A DNA stretch of 64,000 nucleotides from Fulvia fulva (Eukaryota; Ascomycota; Dothideomycetes; Mycosphaerellales; Mycosphaerellaceae). Location: contig NC_063016.1 of NCBI RefSeq assembly GCF_020509005.1, positions 2,666,001-2,730,000 on the forward strand. Direction: 5' to 3'. Below, in pieces: positions 1-11,060 of the stretch. The notes beneath the pieces were generated by a model. The model had not been told where the DNA came from, did no database searches, and was given only the letters and a program-made list of their open reading frames with translations. The stretch's first letter is position 1. Each line of letters starts with the position of its first letter. Position numbers and translations under genes: made by a program.

Positions 1-87
1 GCCAGGTCACGGGCCGTACAGTAAGAATAATATGCAGGCGCTGCATTCGTGACGAGGAAGGTGTTCTCATCGTCACGGCAGACATTT

Positions 88-2784
88 TCATTCTCGACGT
101 GCAGTAGAACTACCTTGTCCCCCTCCATCATCCGAAACCTTCAACTCTTCCCACTCGCGAAGCAAGTCTTCCACGCTCCCACTTTTTTGCTCGAAGTTCT
201 CGCCAACAGGCTGCGCAAACATGGACTTGATACGAAGCAAATCAGTCTTGGCCCATCCCGCCTCAGCCGCGGCGACGATGAGTCTGGTGGCGCTCTGAGG
301 TAGCTCGACCTTCATCGTTTGCGCAGCTCGATAGATTGTGCGAAGCAGGAATCGCGGCATCATGGCCTGAAGCCCGCCTGCTAGAAGCGCGCGGATGATG
401 TCTTCAAGGGCCGTGTGGCATTCTGCGATGGTGGTTGTTGCTGCTGGGGTGTTTAAGGGTTCTTGAGGGAGTTCGGTGGATTATTGGAGTTGTAGTTCTT
501 GGAGGAGTGTGTAGGCAGAGTTGACGAGCATGGGGATTGCTACGTTTGGGGTGATCTTGAGACCGTATAGCTCGCGAAATTGTCGGCTCAGATCAGCGGC
601 GCTTTGCGATGGCAATGATATCAGTATGTCTGGGATCAAATAGTGAAGGTACATGCTCAGGGGTGATACTTACTAACACGCCCATCGAACTTTGTCTGCT
701 ATACATGAGTTTCGCATTGCGACTTCACAAGGACCTTGTGCGGGCGCCAGTGATGCGTCTGCGAACGTGTAGAGGTACATGCGCGTCAGTGTGTGCGGGA
801 TGCTGCCTCTCAGTCAAAACGATAGCCCGCTGCGTTATAGACAAGATTCACCCACTGCAGGTCAAACGAAGCGATAGGCATTTCAGGGACTCGTCGAAGC
901 TCTTTCGGTAGCTCGTTTCCCCAGTCGTCTAGTCGTTGTATCACGGTGCGCGTTGTTTGTAGCAAAGTGGACATTGAATGTTGGCTTCTGTTGAATAGCA
1001 AGATTTGAACAGTGTCGCCCAGAATGCCGCCCAGGGCGTTGCGAGCTGATAGCAGGAGGTTGATCTTTAGTGGAATTGCTTCTTTTCGCAAGGGATAAGC
1101 CTCCCAGAAGAGCGTAGTAGTTGAAGGGAGAATGGTGTCCACTTCAACCATTTCGATAGGCTGCGTGCGAGTGCTGTATTGAATACCAGCGGCGTATAAT
1201 CTAGGCATCCCAGTCAGTCCGGCATGCGTTCGACAATATCTTCACAAGCTGACATACCCTTCCAAGACTTCAATAGTCCCTGCAACTCTTGTGGTCAGCC
1301 TGCTATAGTCCCAGTGTATCTTACGTGGTACACTTACCGGCCGCTACTCGGCGAGCTCTGCAGTAATTCCTGGCCTCGGTCCCAGATCTTTCTTCGAGCT
1401 CAGGCATTGGAAGCATCCTCTGCAGCGTATATGCCAGGCCGATGCACTGGTTACCTAGCTTGTCGTTTCCTGTCAGTGCGGATCTGAGCATAACCTGTTG
1501 GTCCCACGCGTAATGCCATTGCGCTCTGATGAGGTTGCGGTTGACTGGAGCCACTCGCGACACTTTGCCTCGCGCGTAGCTGCGCAGACGGACCCCTGCA
1601 GAATCCATGTGCAGATACATGACGCGACAAAAGGGGCCAGCTCACTCCATGCTCAATATCATGAGCGCCTGAATATTGGTCAAAGAAGCATGTCCCTCTT
1701 CCAGGGCCCGTAGCCGAAGCGCCTCCTTATGGAAATGATCCCCCCGCGATAGTAAATCTCCAGGCACAGAGAAAGACTCGTCAATCTCCGATGATTGCTA
1801 CGGTATGTCAGTAGAGCCTCGTGTTCGTGAAAGATTCCATACTGATGCCAGCGCGAGAATCGAATTGACTAGCAATGGAGAACAGTACTTCGAGTTACGA
1901 TCACCAGAACGCATCGCCTTGACGAATAGGTCCTGCTTCACGTATCTCCAGAAAGGGTTGTTGATGTGGAGGAAGATGGATATCAGATGGGATGCTGCGA
2001 TATCACTGATGTTGAAGTTGAGCCAAGGGGTGGCAGAGACCCAAACTACGGGGCCATGGTCGATACCGTCTTCTATGACGTGATGGAGGGAGTTGTTTTC
2101 GTACGTTCCAATAAGTGGCAACGTCGTGATATCCGGATCAGCGACTTGCAATAGTTGACCTATGCTTTCCAAGTAGACTATTGTGTCCCTGACCGGTGCG
2201 TATGCGTCCGGTGTTGGCAGCGAAAGTTGTATACTGCCGTTCAAAACTGCGGTTCCCAACGCGATGACGTCTCGTAAAGGAGCTGTAGAGTGTACGAGGG
2301 CCATGATGAACAGTTTCCTCCGTTGTTGGTGGTCGAGATCCTGAGCCCGACTTTCGCTCCCTTTCCGACTGTCGCGCAAGATGGCTGCAACTGACTGGCC
2401 TCTACGAATGCCGTTGAACAATTCAAGAGCCGTCTTTTCATCGCTGTTCGCGATGGCGGAGAGCACGTCCTGGGCCTCATTGTGTGCCTGTGAGACCTCT
2501 CCAAACTTGCGCTTGCGTGCTTCTTGATGGGACTCATTCGCCTCGACGGTGAAGATGCACCGGACGTTCTTCTTCGTGCATGTTGAGCATGGTCTTTGGC
2601 CATCACACTATCCTTGATGTATCAGCACGCTTTCTTCAAGAAGGGCGGATCTGCTCGGCACCTTGATCTTCTTCGACCGGCATCTCTCACATGCACCGAC
2701 TACTGCCTGCCGCTTCGACTTCTCTACAGAGGCAAACAGGACAGCGCCACGCCCACCGGGATCTTCGATAGCTGGGTGCTCCAT
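88..2784 (-). CDS. Zn2Cys6 (C6) fungal transcription factor, possibly truncated by a nonsense codon
   Basis: This is a predicted nuclear DNA-binding regulator. The Zn2Cys6 cluster is split by a 54-base intron (2661-2608): exon 1 encodes ACERCRSKKIK and exon 2 starts CDGQRPCSTC, giving the canonical C-X2-C-X6-C-X5-C-X2-C-X6-C spacing. A middle homology region follows, recognisable from the LLSRGDHFHKEALRL and GNDKLGNQCIGLA stretches. Plausible introns at 1842-1798, 1645-1596, 1337-1280 and 1257-1201 remove apparent stops and keep one frame. The start at 2784 is the first Met directly before the cluster. Splicing between about 820 and 600 is unresolved. A TAA at 483-481 interrupts an otherwise continuous C-terminal frame that runs on to a TGA at 88-90, so the last 130 or so residues may be lost. 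The target genes are unknown. Confidence 0.72.
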
Positions 2785-3058
2785 GGTGATGGTGATGGTA
2801 TGGCATGAATTCTGACGTGCCGAGTTGATGCGGCGTAGGTAGCAGTCCACCTCCTTCTCAGGCGCTCACCGTTTGAGGCCGTAGCCTGGATACAGTGTGA
2901 CAGCGTCTGGACACGTCGGAACGTCACTGGGAGGTACTGAGATTTCGCGTACCAAGGCGAGGACACTGCTGTGCCGTCTGCTGATTGATCGGTAAGGTAC
3001 GTATCACAAGGTCGGATTAAGTTCCGATACATTGAGTTTTCGGAACTAATCAAGATTA

Positions 3059-3658
3059 TCAGCCTCCCTGTACACGACCCTCAGGCTCTCGCAGCAACAA
3101 GCAAAGCCACGATTCATCAGTCTCACTCCATTCCTGGAACCCAAGCTTCTTCCAGTGTCTTGCGATCCGCTCCCCGGCGTCCAGTCGCCCGTCGCCAGTA
3201 TCACCCACAGGTCCTGCTTGAAGCAAAACCACAGTATCGTCTGGAAGCTCCAACGCATCCATCACCTTCTTCACTGCCGCGAGTCCGCGCCCTTGACCAC
3301 GCATGGTGGGATGCAAGATAACCTCATCGATGAAGAGTATGCATGTAGCTTGCCTGATTTGCAAGTCTCGATCTGGTGGAAAGCTCTCGTTGGCAAGGTA
3401 GTTCTCGACTTTGTCTAGCTTTGCTCCGAGATGTCTTTCATCATAGATCTGGCATTCGTCCCACATTCGGATGGGTCCAATGCGTACCAAGGCGGCTTGA
3501 TGCAGTATGTTGAGGTAGATGTGACCGATCGAGGTGTCGTTTTGCGCGAGCCGGAGGGAGGCTGTGCAGGCTTCGATGTGAGGATGGTGAGCATGACAGT
3601 CCTCGTCGCGGCGCTGCTTGCATATGTCGCGCCGAATGTGTAGCGTGATGTCTTCCAT
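3059..3658 (-). CDS. GNAT-family N-acetyltransferase-like protein
   Basis: This single-exon gene encodes 199 residues and reads as a GNAT-fold acyltransferase, which would transfer an acyl group from acyl-CoA to an amine. The acetyl-CoA-binding motif A is visible around residues 109-130: the strand ILFIDEVILHP is followed by MRGQGRGLAAVKKVMDAL, matching R/Q-x-x-G-x-G/A. The C-terminal HWKKLGFQEW resembles the end of the GNAT fold. The ATG at 3656-3658 is a real ATG, and the gene is divergent from the next one, with 255 bases between the starts. The substrate cannot be told from sequence. The family call is firm in motif A but the N-terminal half is divergent. Confidence 0.75.
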   Translation of the reverse strand: MEDITLHIRRDICKQRRDEDCHAHHPHIEACTASLRLAQNDTSIGHIYLNILHQAALVRIGPIRMWDECQIYDERHLGAKLDKVENYLANESFPPDRDLQIRQATCILFIDEVILHPTMRGQGRGLAAVKKVMDALELPDDTVVLLQAGPVGDTGDGRLDAGERIARHWKKLGFQEWSETDESWLCLLLREPEGRVQGG

Positions 3659-3913
3659 GGTCGTTGGGGTTTGTGCGGGGGACGATGAGTGGTTGATCGA
3701 TAAGATACTGCGTGCTGCGTGAGTGTCAGTATCGAGTCAAGAAGCAAGTTCTAGATCGTTTGCATGTGAACGCACAAAGCCTGCGGCGGGCTGTGAATGT
3801 GCACATGCTCGCAATTGTCAATGGAACTTGCAATACTTAAGCCCACCTTCGTGTTGTTCGTGTTTGACTAGCAGGTCTGTTCCAACGATAGACACATAGA
3901 TATCTCGCCCTCG

Positions 3914-4438
3914 ATGACTCCACCTACCGCCACGAGCTGGCAAAGACTGATGCAAGAAGGTGATGCGCAACTCAGAGAAGGCGATACCCTCGAGCCTAAC
4001 CCAGCGAACGGCGGTGGGACCACCACATCTCGCCATGAGCCTCGCCATGAGCCTGACATGGCTCAGACATGTCCATCTTTCACGCCCGGCCAACAAGGAC
4101 GCAACATGATTACGAATGTTCCCCAGCAACCTCGATCCGTCTCCAGGCAGAATGTTGGCGCAGCTTCGAGTGCAAGCTACGACCAGCAGCATGCAAGTCG
4201 CGTGTTCGGCCAGCATGACGAGCCTCAAAGCATGCAACTCCAGAACTCGATCAGTTATGGACCTCTGCCACGCATGCCGACATACGAATCCGGAGCGCAC
4301 CAGACTCTTCGCCAGCTGGCGCCGAAGCTTCAGGCACTGCTGGACCTCTTCGCGACAGCGTACGAAACGCACGACATGGTGAAGGTGGAGGAGCTGCGCA
4401 GGAGGTTGAACTGGGCCATCGACGCCAAGGGCGCTTGA
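3914..4438 (+). CDS. Hypothetical protein, polar N-terminus with a C-terminal helical segment
   Basis: I do not recognise this 174-residue single-exon ORF. Residues 1-120 are polar and low in hydrophobics, rich in Gln, Pro, Ser and Thr, with a short repeat HEPRHEP, and look disordered. Residues 125-172 (LRQLAPKLQALLDLFATAY and then VEELRRRLNWAI) look amphipathic and could form a two-helix or coiled-coil unit. The opposite strand holds a slightly longer ORF (4372-3818), but its composition is unlike a protein (rich in Cys, Arg and Trp), so the plus strand is preferred. Confidence 0.45.
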   Translation: MTPPTATSWQRLMQEGDAQLREGDTLEPNPANGGGTTTSRHEPRHEPDMAQTCPSFTPGQQGRNMITNVPQQPRSVSRQNVGAASSASYDQQHASRVFGQHDEPQSMQLQNSISYGPLPRMPTYESGAHQTLRQLAPKLQALLDLFATAYETHDMVKVEELRRRLNWAIDAKGA

Positions 4439-5391
4439 GGAGAGTTTTCTTGGTCCGTGGGTGCAGCGGTCACAATGTTGTGTTCTGGTCTGTACTGCAA
4501 GGCGATGCGGGTGGAAGAGGAGCGCAAGGAGCTGGCCTCAATGTGCCAGCCTTGGTGGCGGATTGATGAAGCGTGCGATCTTACTTGAGCAACAATGCTT
4601 CCGATGCAGCGCCATGATGCAATACAGGAATAGTACATGTATGGATGGCAAGTCCATCGGAGGAAGAAGTGACCGTGCTTCAATCGTGCTCACACTGCGA
4701 TGATCGGGCAGAAAGCCGATCGTGCAATGAAGGGGTGTTGCGCGCTGACGTATATAGGAATGAGGTGAAGTGCGTACATGTATAATATCCCTGGAGACTC
4801 CGAAGTACGCATCAGAACTTGCGAAACTGATTGGGGAATTGCCCAGCAAAGGTCACGTCAAAGCCGTCTACATCGATACTGACATCTACACCATTCAAAT
4901 ACTGTGGACGGACGTTGGTGACGTAGGGTGGTGCTGGTCGCATGCACCTCACTGCATTTGGCTGGACCGGAAGACCTGCACGCCGATGAGGTGCACTCAT
5001 GAGGCATACGTCACTCTCCGACCTCCTCGAGCATGGCAAGGCCTGCATTGTTGCAGCGTAGCAAACTCCGGTCGCCATTCGACACTGTCATCTTGGTGGG
5101 CAGTGCAAAGGCATGGCCCATCCAGGCGAGCCACTCACGTCTGCAGCACTTTCAAATCCTTTGCTCGCGTTGGCCTCTGATTCCTCGGCCTGCTAAGGGT
5201 CACGCTCGCAACAGACGAGTGGCGACAAGACACATGCACGTCCGTGATCGTTGGTGCACTTTTCCGCGATCGAGACCACCTTTTGCTTTGCTCTGCATCG
5301 TGAACGTAGCGGCGAGATCTGAGGAAATTCCAGCCAAGTATTGCTTCAAGACTGCCGCGGAGCCACGTCCTGAAGATGCTTCTTCGTTTTC
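4439..5391. other. Gene-free stretch
   Basis: Only short overlapping ORFs with no protein-like composition are present on both strands. The stretch probably holds the 3' region of the upstream hypothetical gene and the promoter, or an unresolved first exon, of the FAD-linked oxidoreductase. Confidence 0.4.
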
Positions 5392-6803
5392 ATGGCGGCG
5401 GAGTCTGGTCGCCTTTCGCAGAATCTGCAGTGCGCCGTGCTTAGCTTAAGCAATGGCGCCAACGCCTCCGCCTGCTGCATCTTTCCTCGCAACTCGCACC
5501 AAGTTGCGGCAACGATTCAACTGCTCAACGAGCTCGAGGTGTGCTTCCAGGTCACCACCGCCAACGGCCCTTCGAACGAGCACGAAAGCATCGGCCGCAC
5601 CACAGCATCTATCTGCCTGGAGAACATCAACGACATCACGCCCTATCTCTCCATCGGAGCAGTCTGGCTAGGTGTTGGTGCTTTGTACGGTGCTGTATAC
5701 CCAGCGCTTGAACGCTACGGCTGGCTCGTACCAGGCAGCAGGTCAGCAACGACGTCTGTGGGAGCACATATCCTCAGCGGAGGCTTCAGCTGGTTCGCGA
5801 ATGAGCTTGGCTGGACCTGTGACCAGATTCAAGAGGCAGAGATTGTGACTCCAGCAGGACGTATACTGGTTGCATCGAGCAGGGAGCCACCGTGAGCTTT
5901 TCCGAGCCATCAAAGGATCATGTGGTTCTCTCGGCATCATCACAAAGGTCAAGTTCGGTCTCAAGCCGGCGGCGCGCATACACTTTGACACCTTCTGCTA
6001 TGACGTCGAGGCCGCGCCTGCAGTATTCGGAGCGTTGCAAAAGATCACAGACATCACTAGAGCGCCGCATGCACAGGGTTATGTGACCGCGACATGGACG
6101 CAGGGCTTGCATGAATGGATGGTCATTACACATCTCAGTGACACTCGAGGCATGATTGCCTTTGCAGAGCTGGACGCATTTACAACCATACCTCCGGCAA
6201 CAGCGGCATCTCGTGATACCAAAGCGAGTGTGGCAGCTATCGCTAACGATAATGAGGCTCCCCAAGGATTGCGGTAAGTCGCACTACCCGATCTGGCAAG
6301 CGTCGAACAAAGCTGACCTCAAGAATTCCAGGCACTGCCAGTGCACACTCACGTGCCAGATGAGCGCCGACATCATGTCCAGTCTCTTTGACATAGCGAA
6401 AGATTGGGTCAGCAACACGGAGATGGACGTCAGAAGCGTGTTCAAGATCTTGTTCCAGCCACTCACCGCCTCCCACATCTCGCATGGAAAGAACTCGAAC
6501 GCCTTCGAGCTGGACGAAAGGGATGGGCCTCTACTCGTCATTCGTGCAGAGCTATGGTGGTTTGGCGAGGGAGAAGACGACTACTTCGAGGAGAGTCTGG
6601 TAGACCTTATAACTTTGTGGACGTTCCAGCTAGGCACCATTGCGGCGAGGCATGAGTTTGTCTATCCAAACTATGCTGGGAGGCATCAGAATCCTTGTGA
6701 TAGCAGGAGCGAGGAGGCGAAGGCGAGGATGGAGCCTGTTAGGGCGAGGTATGATCCGGATAAGGTGTGGGAGCGTCTTGTGGTGGGAGGGCGGCATGTT
6801 TAA
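5392..6803 (+). pseudogene. FAD-linked oxidoreductase (VAO/BBE-like), frameshifted
   Basis: The product resembles FAD-binding oxidoreductases of the vanillyl-alcohol oxidase superfamily, which are often secreted and oxidise diverse small molecules. The FAD-binding PCMH part is seen in GAVWLGVGALYGAVYPALE, GWLVPGSRSATTSVGAH and GGFSWFANELGWTCD. The C-terminal BBE part ends in NYAGRHQNPCDSRSEEA and RYDPDKVWERL. Two frames must be joined near 5890: GRILVASSRE continues as HRELFRAIKGSCGSLG only if one C of the run in gagccaccg is ignored. No intron can fix this. A normal GT-AG intron at 6274-6331 joins the second and third parts. The usual His for covalent FAD attachment (GGGH-type motif) is not visible; the corresponding region reads VTTANGP. 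The true start may lie upstream in another exon. Confidence 0.7.
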
Positions 6804-7050
6804 GCATGGATGGCTTGCATGAGATCGTGGCAGACATTCCTTCTTATCGTTTGCGAATTATCGTTACTCATGAGCGCCGATCAAACTTCATGTTTGGCAA
6901 GAATTTCGTTCATCGTCCTCATACCTACATCCAGCCAGTCACGGTACAGTCACCGCCAACGCTCTATCTCATCAAGATTCACCGACCATTCCCTGCCAGA
7001 AGTGCTTGGGAAAAACACCATGCCAACAGAAACGCTAAGAAACTACCCAC

Positions 7051-8589
7051 TTACCGACACCCAGCACCACAGCACGTCCGCAGTTCCACACCGCTCGCCA
7101 CGACACGCCCATCAATCCTATTCGAAGGTCCCGCCAGCACTACATCATCCCGCACAGCCGGAATACGAATATTCATCGCCTCAGCCAGCACTCTACGATG
7201 TTCATCAGCCATAAACCCCGGCCTCACCATATGCTGCACATCACAAGCCATCTTGATCGGCGCCCCATTTTTATCCTTAGCCAGTGCAAACACCCAAGCA
7301 GCAACTTTCGGCGGATGAAGAGCCTTCTTCCCGACCCGCGGGACCGTCACATCCCAGAAAACTTGATCAAATAATCTTTCCAGCCACCGGCTTGGGATTC
7401 GATAATCAATCTGGTTAAACGGCTCCCAGCACTCATCCAGCACCGAAAGGCTACAACCCGTGTACCGATACAACCCGGCCATCATCCAACTAGGCCACTC
7501 CTGCAGCACCAAACCCTGAGCTACCGACATATCAACATCACACTCCTCATCCCTCTGCCGATAACTCTCACATCGCGTCCAGAACTTCGCAATCATGGCG
7601 CCCATCACCCCATCGTAGATGGAGTACTCCAAGTCGAAGCCGGCTTCGCCGATGGGGTGCTCGTTGTGGAAGAGTTGCGGTCTCCAGCCGCAGCAGAGGG
7701 TGCAGAGGGAGTGCCCGATTTCGTGCACGATGGCGTTGGCGATGAGGAATTGCGCGAGGCGGAGGGCGTGGCGGTGGGAGGATGGGGAGAGGAAGTTCCC
7801 GCGGCGGAGGCGTTTGCGGAGGTTGAGGAGGGATGTATACTTGTCGCGGGAAATTATTATGGTAGTGGTTCCGCCGCGAGGGAATGCAGTGACAGTGCGA
7901 GCAGTCATGGGTCTGTAATCTGGCTCGCAGGATGCGGAGGTTTCTCCCTTTGTGTTGTATCCCCTCGTTGTTGGGTCGCTGAGCCTGAACTCCGTGACGG
8001 CGCGACTGAGGCGCTGGAGGACATCTTTCGCGACACCTTGGAAAAGGGCATTGCCGTTGACGTGTTGAGCTTTTGAAGCCTTCCGAATCGGGCTCCAGCT
8101 AATTTTGCCGCCGCTGCCGCCTTCAGCATCGACATGGCCCCATGTGGTTTTGTGCCAGAAGCGCTTGAAAGCGCCGAGCTCCTTACGCTCGCGTCGTTCG
8201 TAGAGCTCGCCGCCGGCTATGGTGTTGATGTACTCGAGCGCACCAGGCGATTCGAGGAGTAGTGAGGCTAGACGGAGGGGAGTTTCTAGGAGGGTGTAGT
8301 CAATATCGCGGTGGAACTTACTCTTGTGGAAAAGGGGGTGGATAGGGTTGTTGAGGGGTACGACATTGCTGGTGTCACCTTGGGTGAGAGGCTCGTCGTG
8401 GTAGTTGAGGAACTTGGAGCAACAGTAGCCGGTACAGGGGTTAGTGAGTCTTGCGTGGCTTTGCTGACGTCGAGGACATCCGGGAGCGTAGCATGTGTAA
8501 AAGGACATGGCGTTATTTTTGCAAGAGAGCGAGTAGCATCGAAGGAGACCGGGTATAATGCCTCCAGGAGTTTTCTGTGAAGAGTCCAT
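7051..8589 (-). CDS. Cys-rich HExxH (zincin-like) hypothetical protein
   Basis: This intact single-exon gene encodes 512 residues. Residues 285-295 read NAIVHEIGHSL, a zinc-protease HExxH motif. About 22 residues later comes GEAGFDLE, and an acidic residue at that distance could be the third metal ligand, as in gluzincin-like enzymes. I recall similar HExxH-then-E-GF layouts in fungal proteins of unknown function, but cannot confirm homology. The N-terminus has a compact Cys cluster (Cys at about 18, 23, 33, 38, 52, 56 and 57) around CYSLSCKNN, CYAPGCPRR and CTGYCCSK, which could bind metal. There is no signal peptide or membrane segment, so it is probably intracellular. The start is an ATG at 8589. 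A protease activity is inference only. Confidence 0.7.
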   Translation of the reverse strand: MDSSQKTPGGIIPGLLRCYSLSCKNNAMSFYTCYAPGCPRRQQSHARLTNPCTGYCCSKFLNYHDEPLTQGDTSNVVPLNNPIHPLFHKSKFHRDIDYTLLETPLRLASLLLESPGALEYINTIAGGELYERRERKELGAFKRFWHKTTWGHVDAEGGSGGKISWSPIRKASKAQHVNGNALFQGVAKDVLQRLSRAVTEFRLSDPTTRGYNTKGETSASCEPDYRPMTARTVTAFPRGGTTTIIISRDKYTSLLNLRKRLRRGNFLSPSSHRHALRLAQFLIANAIVHEIGHSLCTLCCGWRPQLFHNEHPIGEAGFDLEYSIYDGVMGAMIAKFWTRCESYRQRDEECDVDMSVAQGLVLQEWPSWMMAGLYRYTGCSLSVLDECWEPFNQIDYRIPSRWLERLFDQVFWDVTVPRVGKKALHPPKVAAWVFALAKDKNGAPIKMACDVQHMVRPGFMADEHRRVLAEAMNIRIPAVRDDVVLAGPSNRIDGRVVASGVELRTCCGAGCR

Positions 8590-9288
8590 GTTCTTGTTTG
8601 GGGACAGAGCTTGGAACGATAGGAAACGATGCTGTCCAGCAGCAGTGAGAATGTCGACGCAAGTTGGAGAAAGTCTTGAACGAGCATCAGGGAGGACTGA
8701 TACGCGACTAACATGAAGGCCCCCCTCACGCCTTGGAAGACAAAGGGGATCGGGTCGACAATGTGCCTTTGTGCATCGCTAGGTATTAACAGCACGTTCT
8801 GGCCACTTCTTTGTTTCTGCGTCAGGGCACGATACCTGCTTGCTAGACCAGTGCTCCGCGATCGGATATTCTAACGGGTAGTGCGAAACATTTCAGTGAC
8901 AATGACCTCTTGAATGGATATCCTGGGTTCTTGTTTGATCGAGGCGACAGAAGCAAGGGGCAGGATGGCTGAGTCGGGGCACGGTTGTGTGGTAACGCGG
9001 ATGAGGAGGTAGTGGAGAGTCCGGTGATGAAGTGGGAGGGCTCAGGGGATTCCTGAGCCTCGTTTAACGTGGTATGAACTGGATCCGGAGCTGTCGTGTG
9101 GGTTGCAAACGTGGCGATGCAGATTCAAGAGGGGACTGCGCCTTGCCAAGAGTCAGCATGTGCACTATCCTCAACCGGCGATCGTACCTCGAAGCAAGTC
9201 TGTCAGATTGCTAGCGTCGATGTCTGTCGTATTGCCGTAGCTTCCACCTTCGTTGTCGTACCTTCAACACTTTGACCTTTGTGACCTT
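8590..9288. other. Gene-free stretch, probable promoter of the HExxH gene
   Basis: I see no convincing coding frame. It separates the start of the HExxH gene (8589, minus) from the 3' end of the 2EXR gene (9289, minus). Confidence 0.4.
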
Positions 9289-10158
9289 TCATGCGGCCCG
9301 TAATGCTACCAGCTTCCACAACACCCACCATCCGAACGACCAAGCCTTGCTCATACTGACGATGGAACCCATAACACTAGACGCCATTGCGACCATGGCC
9401 AGGTAATTTTGGTAACCACGAAGAGTCATCTGGAGGTTTTGCTCCTCGATCACGGCAACGAGTGCGTTGACCTACAAATCGAATGGTGTTAGCCAGGAGC
9501 AGCAACGCGAGTCCAAGATATGGTGTATCGAGAGACCCATGTCAGACTGCGTCGACTCTTCGACGTCTCAGGTCGATATTGCCCCACCTACCATAGGATC
9601 CACCTCCTCAGTCCACGGCCTGTCGACATTCGCCAGCATGAGTGCGTGGGCCGCGAACGCCAGATTCTCCGCGGTTCCCACACTACCGTTGTACTTGGAG
9701 CGCAACACATTCAGCACTGGTCAATTGGCATTCACAGATACGAGCTTGTGGGCCCCCCATAGCCAAGTCTTGAGATTGCGAGTGTTGACCTTTCGATTGT
9801 GTGCGTTCTCTGGGCATTCGCAGACCGACCATGTGGGCCTTGCAATAAGACGAAAGTCATCGGCGCGCTCATCGTACTCCCAGGCGGGAAGTAGATCCTT
9901 GCAGACTTTCAGCTGCATGGTTGTGAAGCTGAGCATCTTTATGTGGTCCCAGCCACAAATAGTGAAGTGGAAGCGGTTCTGAGCATAGTAGATCGTCTTA
10001 GCTTCGGAACGGACCAGGCGACAGGTCTGTAGCAGGGCCGGTTGTGTTCGATCGCAGTTTGCACTGAAGATGATGGTCTCGTCTGATATGAGAACAAGTT
10101 CCCAGATGCATAACCGCAGCTCATTCGGAAGGGAGAGAAGTAGCGAGTCTTGGTCCAT
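9289..10158 (-). pseudogene. 2EXR/F-box-like protein with an in-frame stop
   Basis: This is a member of the large fungal family with an N-terminal LPNELRLCIWELVL motif followed by LLQTCRLVRSEAKTIYY (2EXR or F-box-like domain). Such proteins are widespread in Dothideomycetes and their roles are mostly unknown. The frame starts at the ATG at 10158 and is interrupted by TGA at 9723-9721, directly after LVSVNAN. The same frame then continues through PVLNVLRSKYNGSVG and DRPWTEEVDPM, which looks coding. A 120-base intron (9591-9472, GTAGGT to TTGTAG) joins it to a last exon (9471-9289) starting VNALVAVIEEQN and ending at TGA. Without the stop the protein would have 249 residues. The single nonsense codon could be a real mutation or a base error. 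Confidence 0.6.
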
Positions 10159-10721
10159 CGTGCTGTTCACGTCAGCCGGGGTTTAAGTCGATGGGGTTTG
10201 AACCCACCTTCTGCTCTTGAGGTCCGGCTTCACGATTTGTGCTGGTGCAGAGATGTCTGTAATAGTCAACGTTGTCTCTCTTGATGAAACCGAGCGGTGC
10301 GAGGAAGCAAGAGCTCAGGATCGCGCTACGCATTGCGACTGACAAGGATCTTGCGGTGGTTGCTGAGAACAGGAAAGTGCGCCTGGCACCATTCCACCTG
10401 CACCAAGGCTCCTGTCCAGCAGAGGAAGGTGCACCTGGGTAAGCCTACTTGAGAAAGAATTGCATTGTACCCTTCGCGGGCTTGCAAATGTCCTTTGTGA
10501 TCCGTGGTCGTCACAAGGCTCTTTGTTTGGCACATTGACCTGTGCCCATTGTTCGAGGAATGTATATATCGTTGGCCCGTACTATGATGAAAGATTATCT
10601 CACACAGCTCTACGCAATCGGTCTCTTCACTTTCAGCAAAAAGAAAGTAAGGTACCAGAGATCCTCACCTCAATCACGGTAAGTAGCAGGTTCTACTTCC
10701 CCATCCAGCACCCTCTCCATC
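10159..10721. other. Divergent intergenic region
   Basis: This holds the upstream regions of the 2EXR gene (minus) and the small membrane protein (plus). A GGTAAGT donor-like site at about 10678 may start an intron in the 5' UTR of the plus-strand gene. No other signal was recognised. Confidence 0.3.
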
Positions 10722-11060
10722 ATGGGTGCCACATGTGGAGCTGACAGCAAAGGCACTATCATCAAAGTCGCTGTGATCGCAGCCACACTTGCCATCGTCG
10801 TCATTGGCCTCGCAATCGTCCTTTGGCGTTGGCGAGAGGCCGTCGAGAAGCGTCAGATCAAGGCCGCCGAAGAGAGTGGCACACCCATATTCGAGCAAAA
10901 TGGCTTCGTCTTCGCGAAAAAGCTCAAGAATCCGTCTGAGTTCGATCTTGAGTCTCAGGACCTCCAGTCTAACAGCACGGACTCGCCCACCATCCCGTTG
11001 GTCAATCTCAGGCCACCAATTCCGGCTCTCATCAGAACTCCGGCTACAGGGTCCATGTAG
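10722..11060 (+). CDS. Small single-pass membrane protein, hypothetical
   Basis: The ORF encodes 112 residues. Residues 12-35 form a clear transmembrane helix (IIKVAVIAATLAIVVIGLA then IVLW) followed at once by basic residues RWREAVEKRQIK. By the positive-inside rule the C-terminal 75 residues would be cytosolic. The tail is Ser/Pro-rich. I do not recognise the family. The short N-terminus has one Cys and no cleavable signal. The helix is unlikely to arise by chance in a shadow frame, which supports real coding. Confidence 0.55.
   Translation: MGATCGADSKGTIIKVAVIAATLAIVVIGLAIVLWRWREAVEKRQIKAAEESGTPIFEQNGFVFAKKLKNPSEFDLESQDLQSNSTDSPTIPLVNLRPPIPALIRTPATGSM

Noticed and set aside
1596..1645. 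In-frame TGA after the SMEW-like stretch of the C6 regulator
   Set aside because: A 50-base GTGAGC...CTGCAG intron removes it in frame.
1798..1842. In-frame TAG in the C6 regulator
   Set aside because: A 45-base intron with a CTGAC branch and a TAG acceptor removes it in frame.
3818..4372. 184-codon minus-strand ORF opposite the 174-residue hypothetical gene
   Set aside because: Its composition (Cys, Arg, Trp-rich, no ordered blocks) is typical of an antisense frame.
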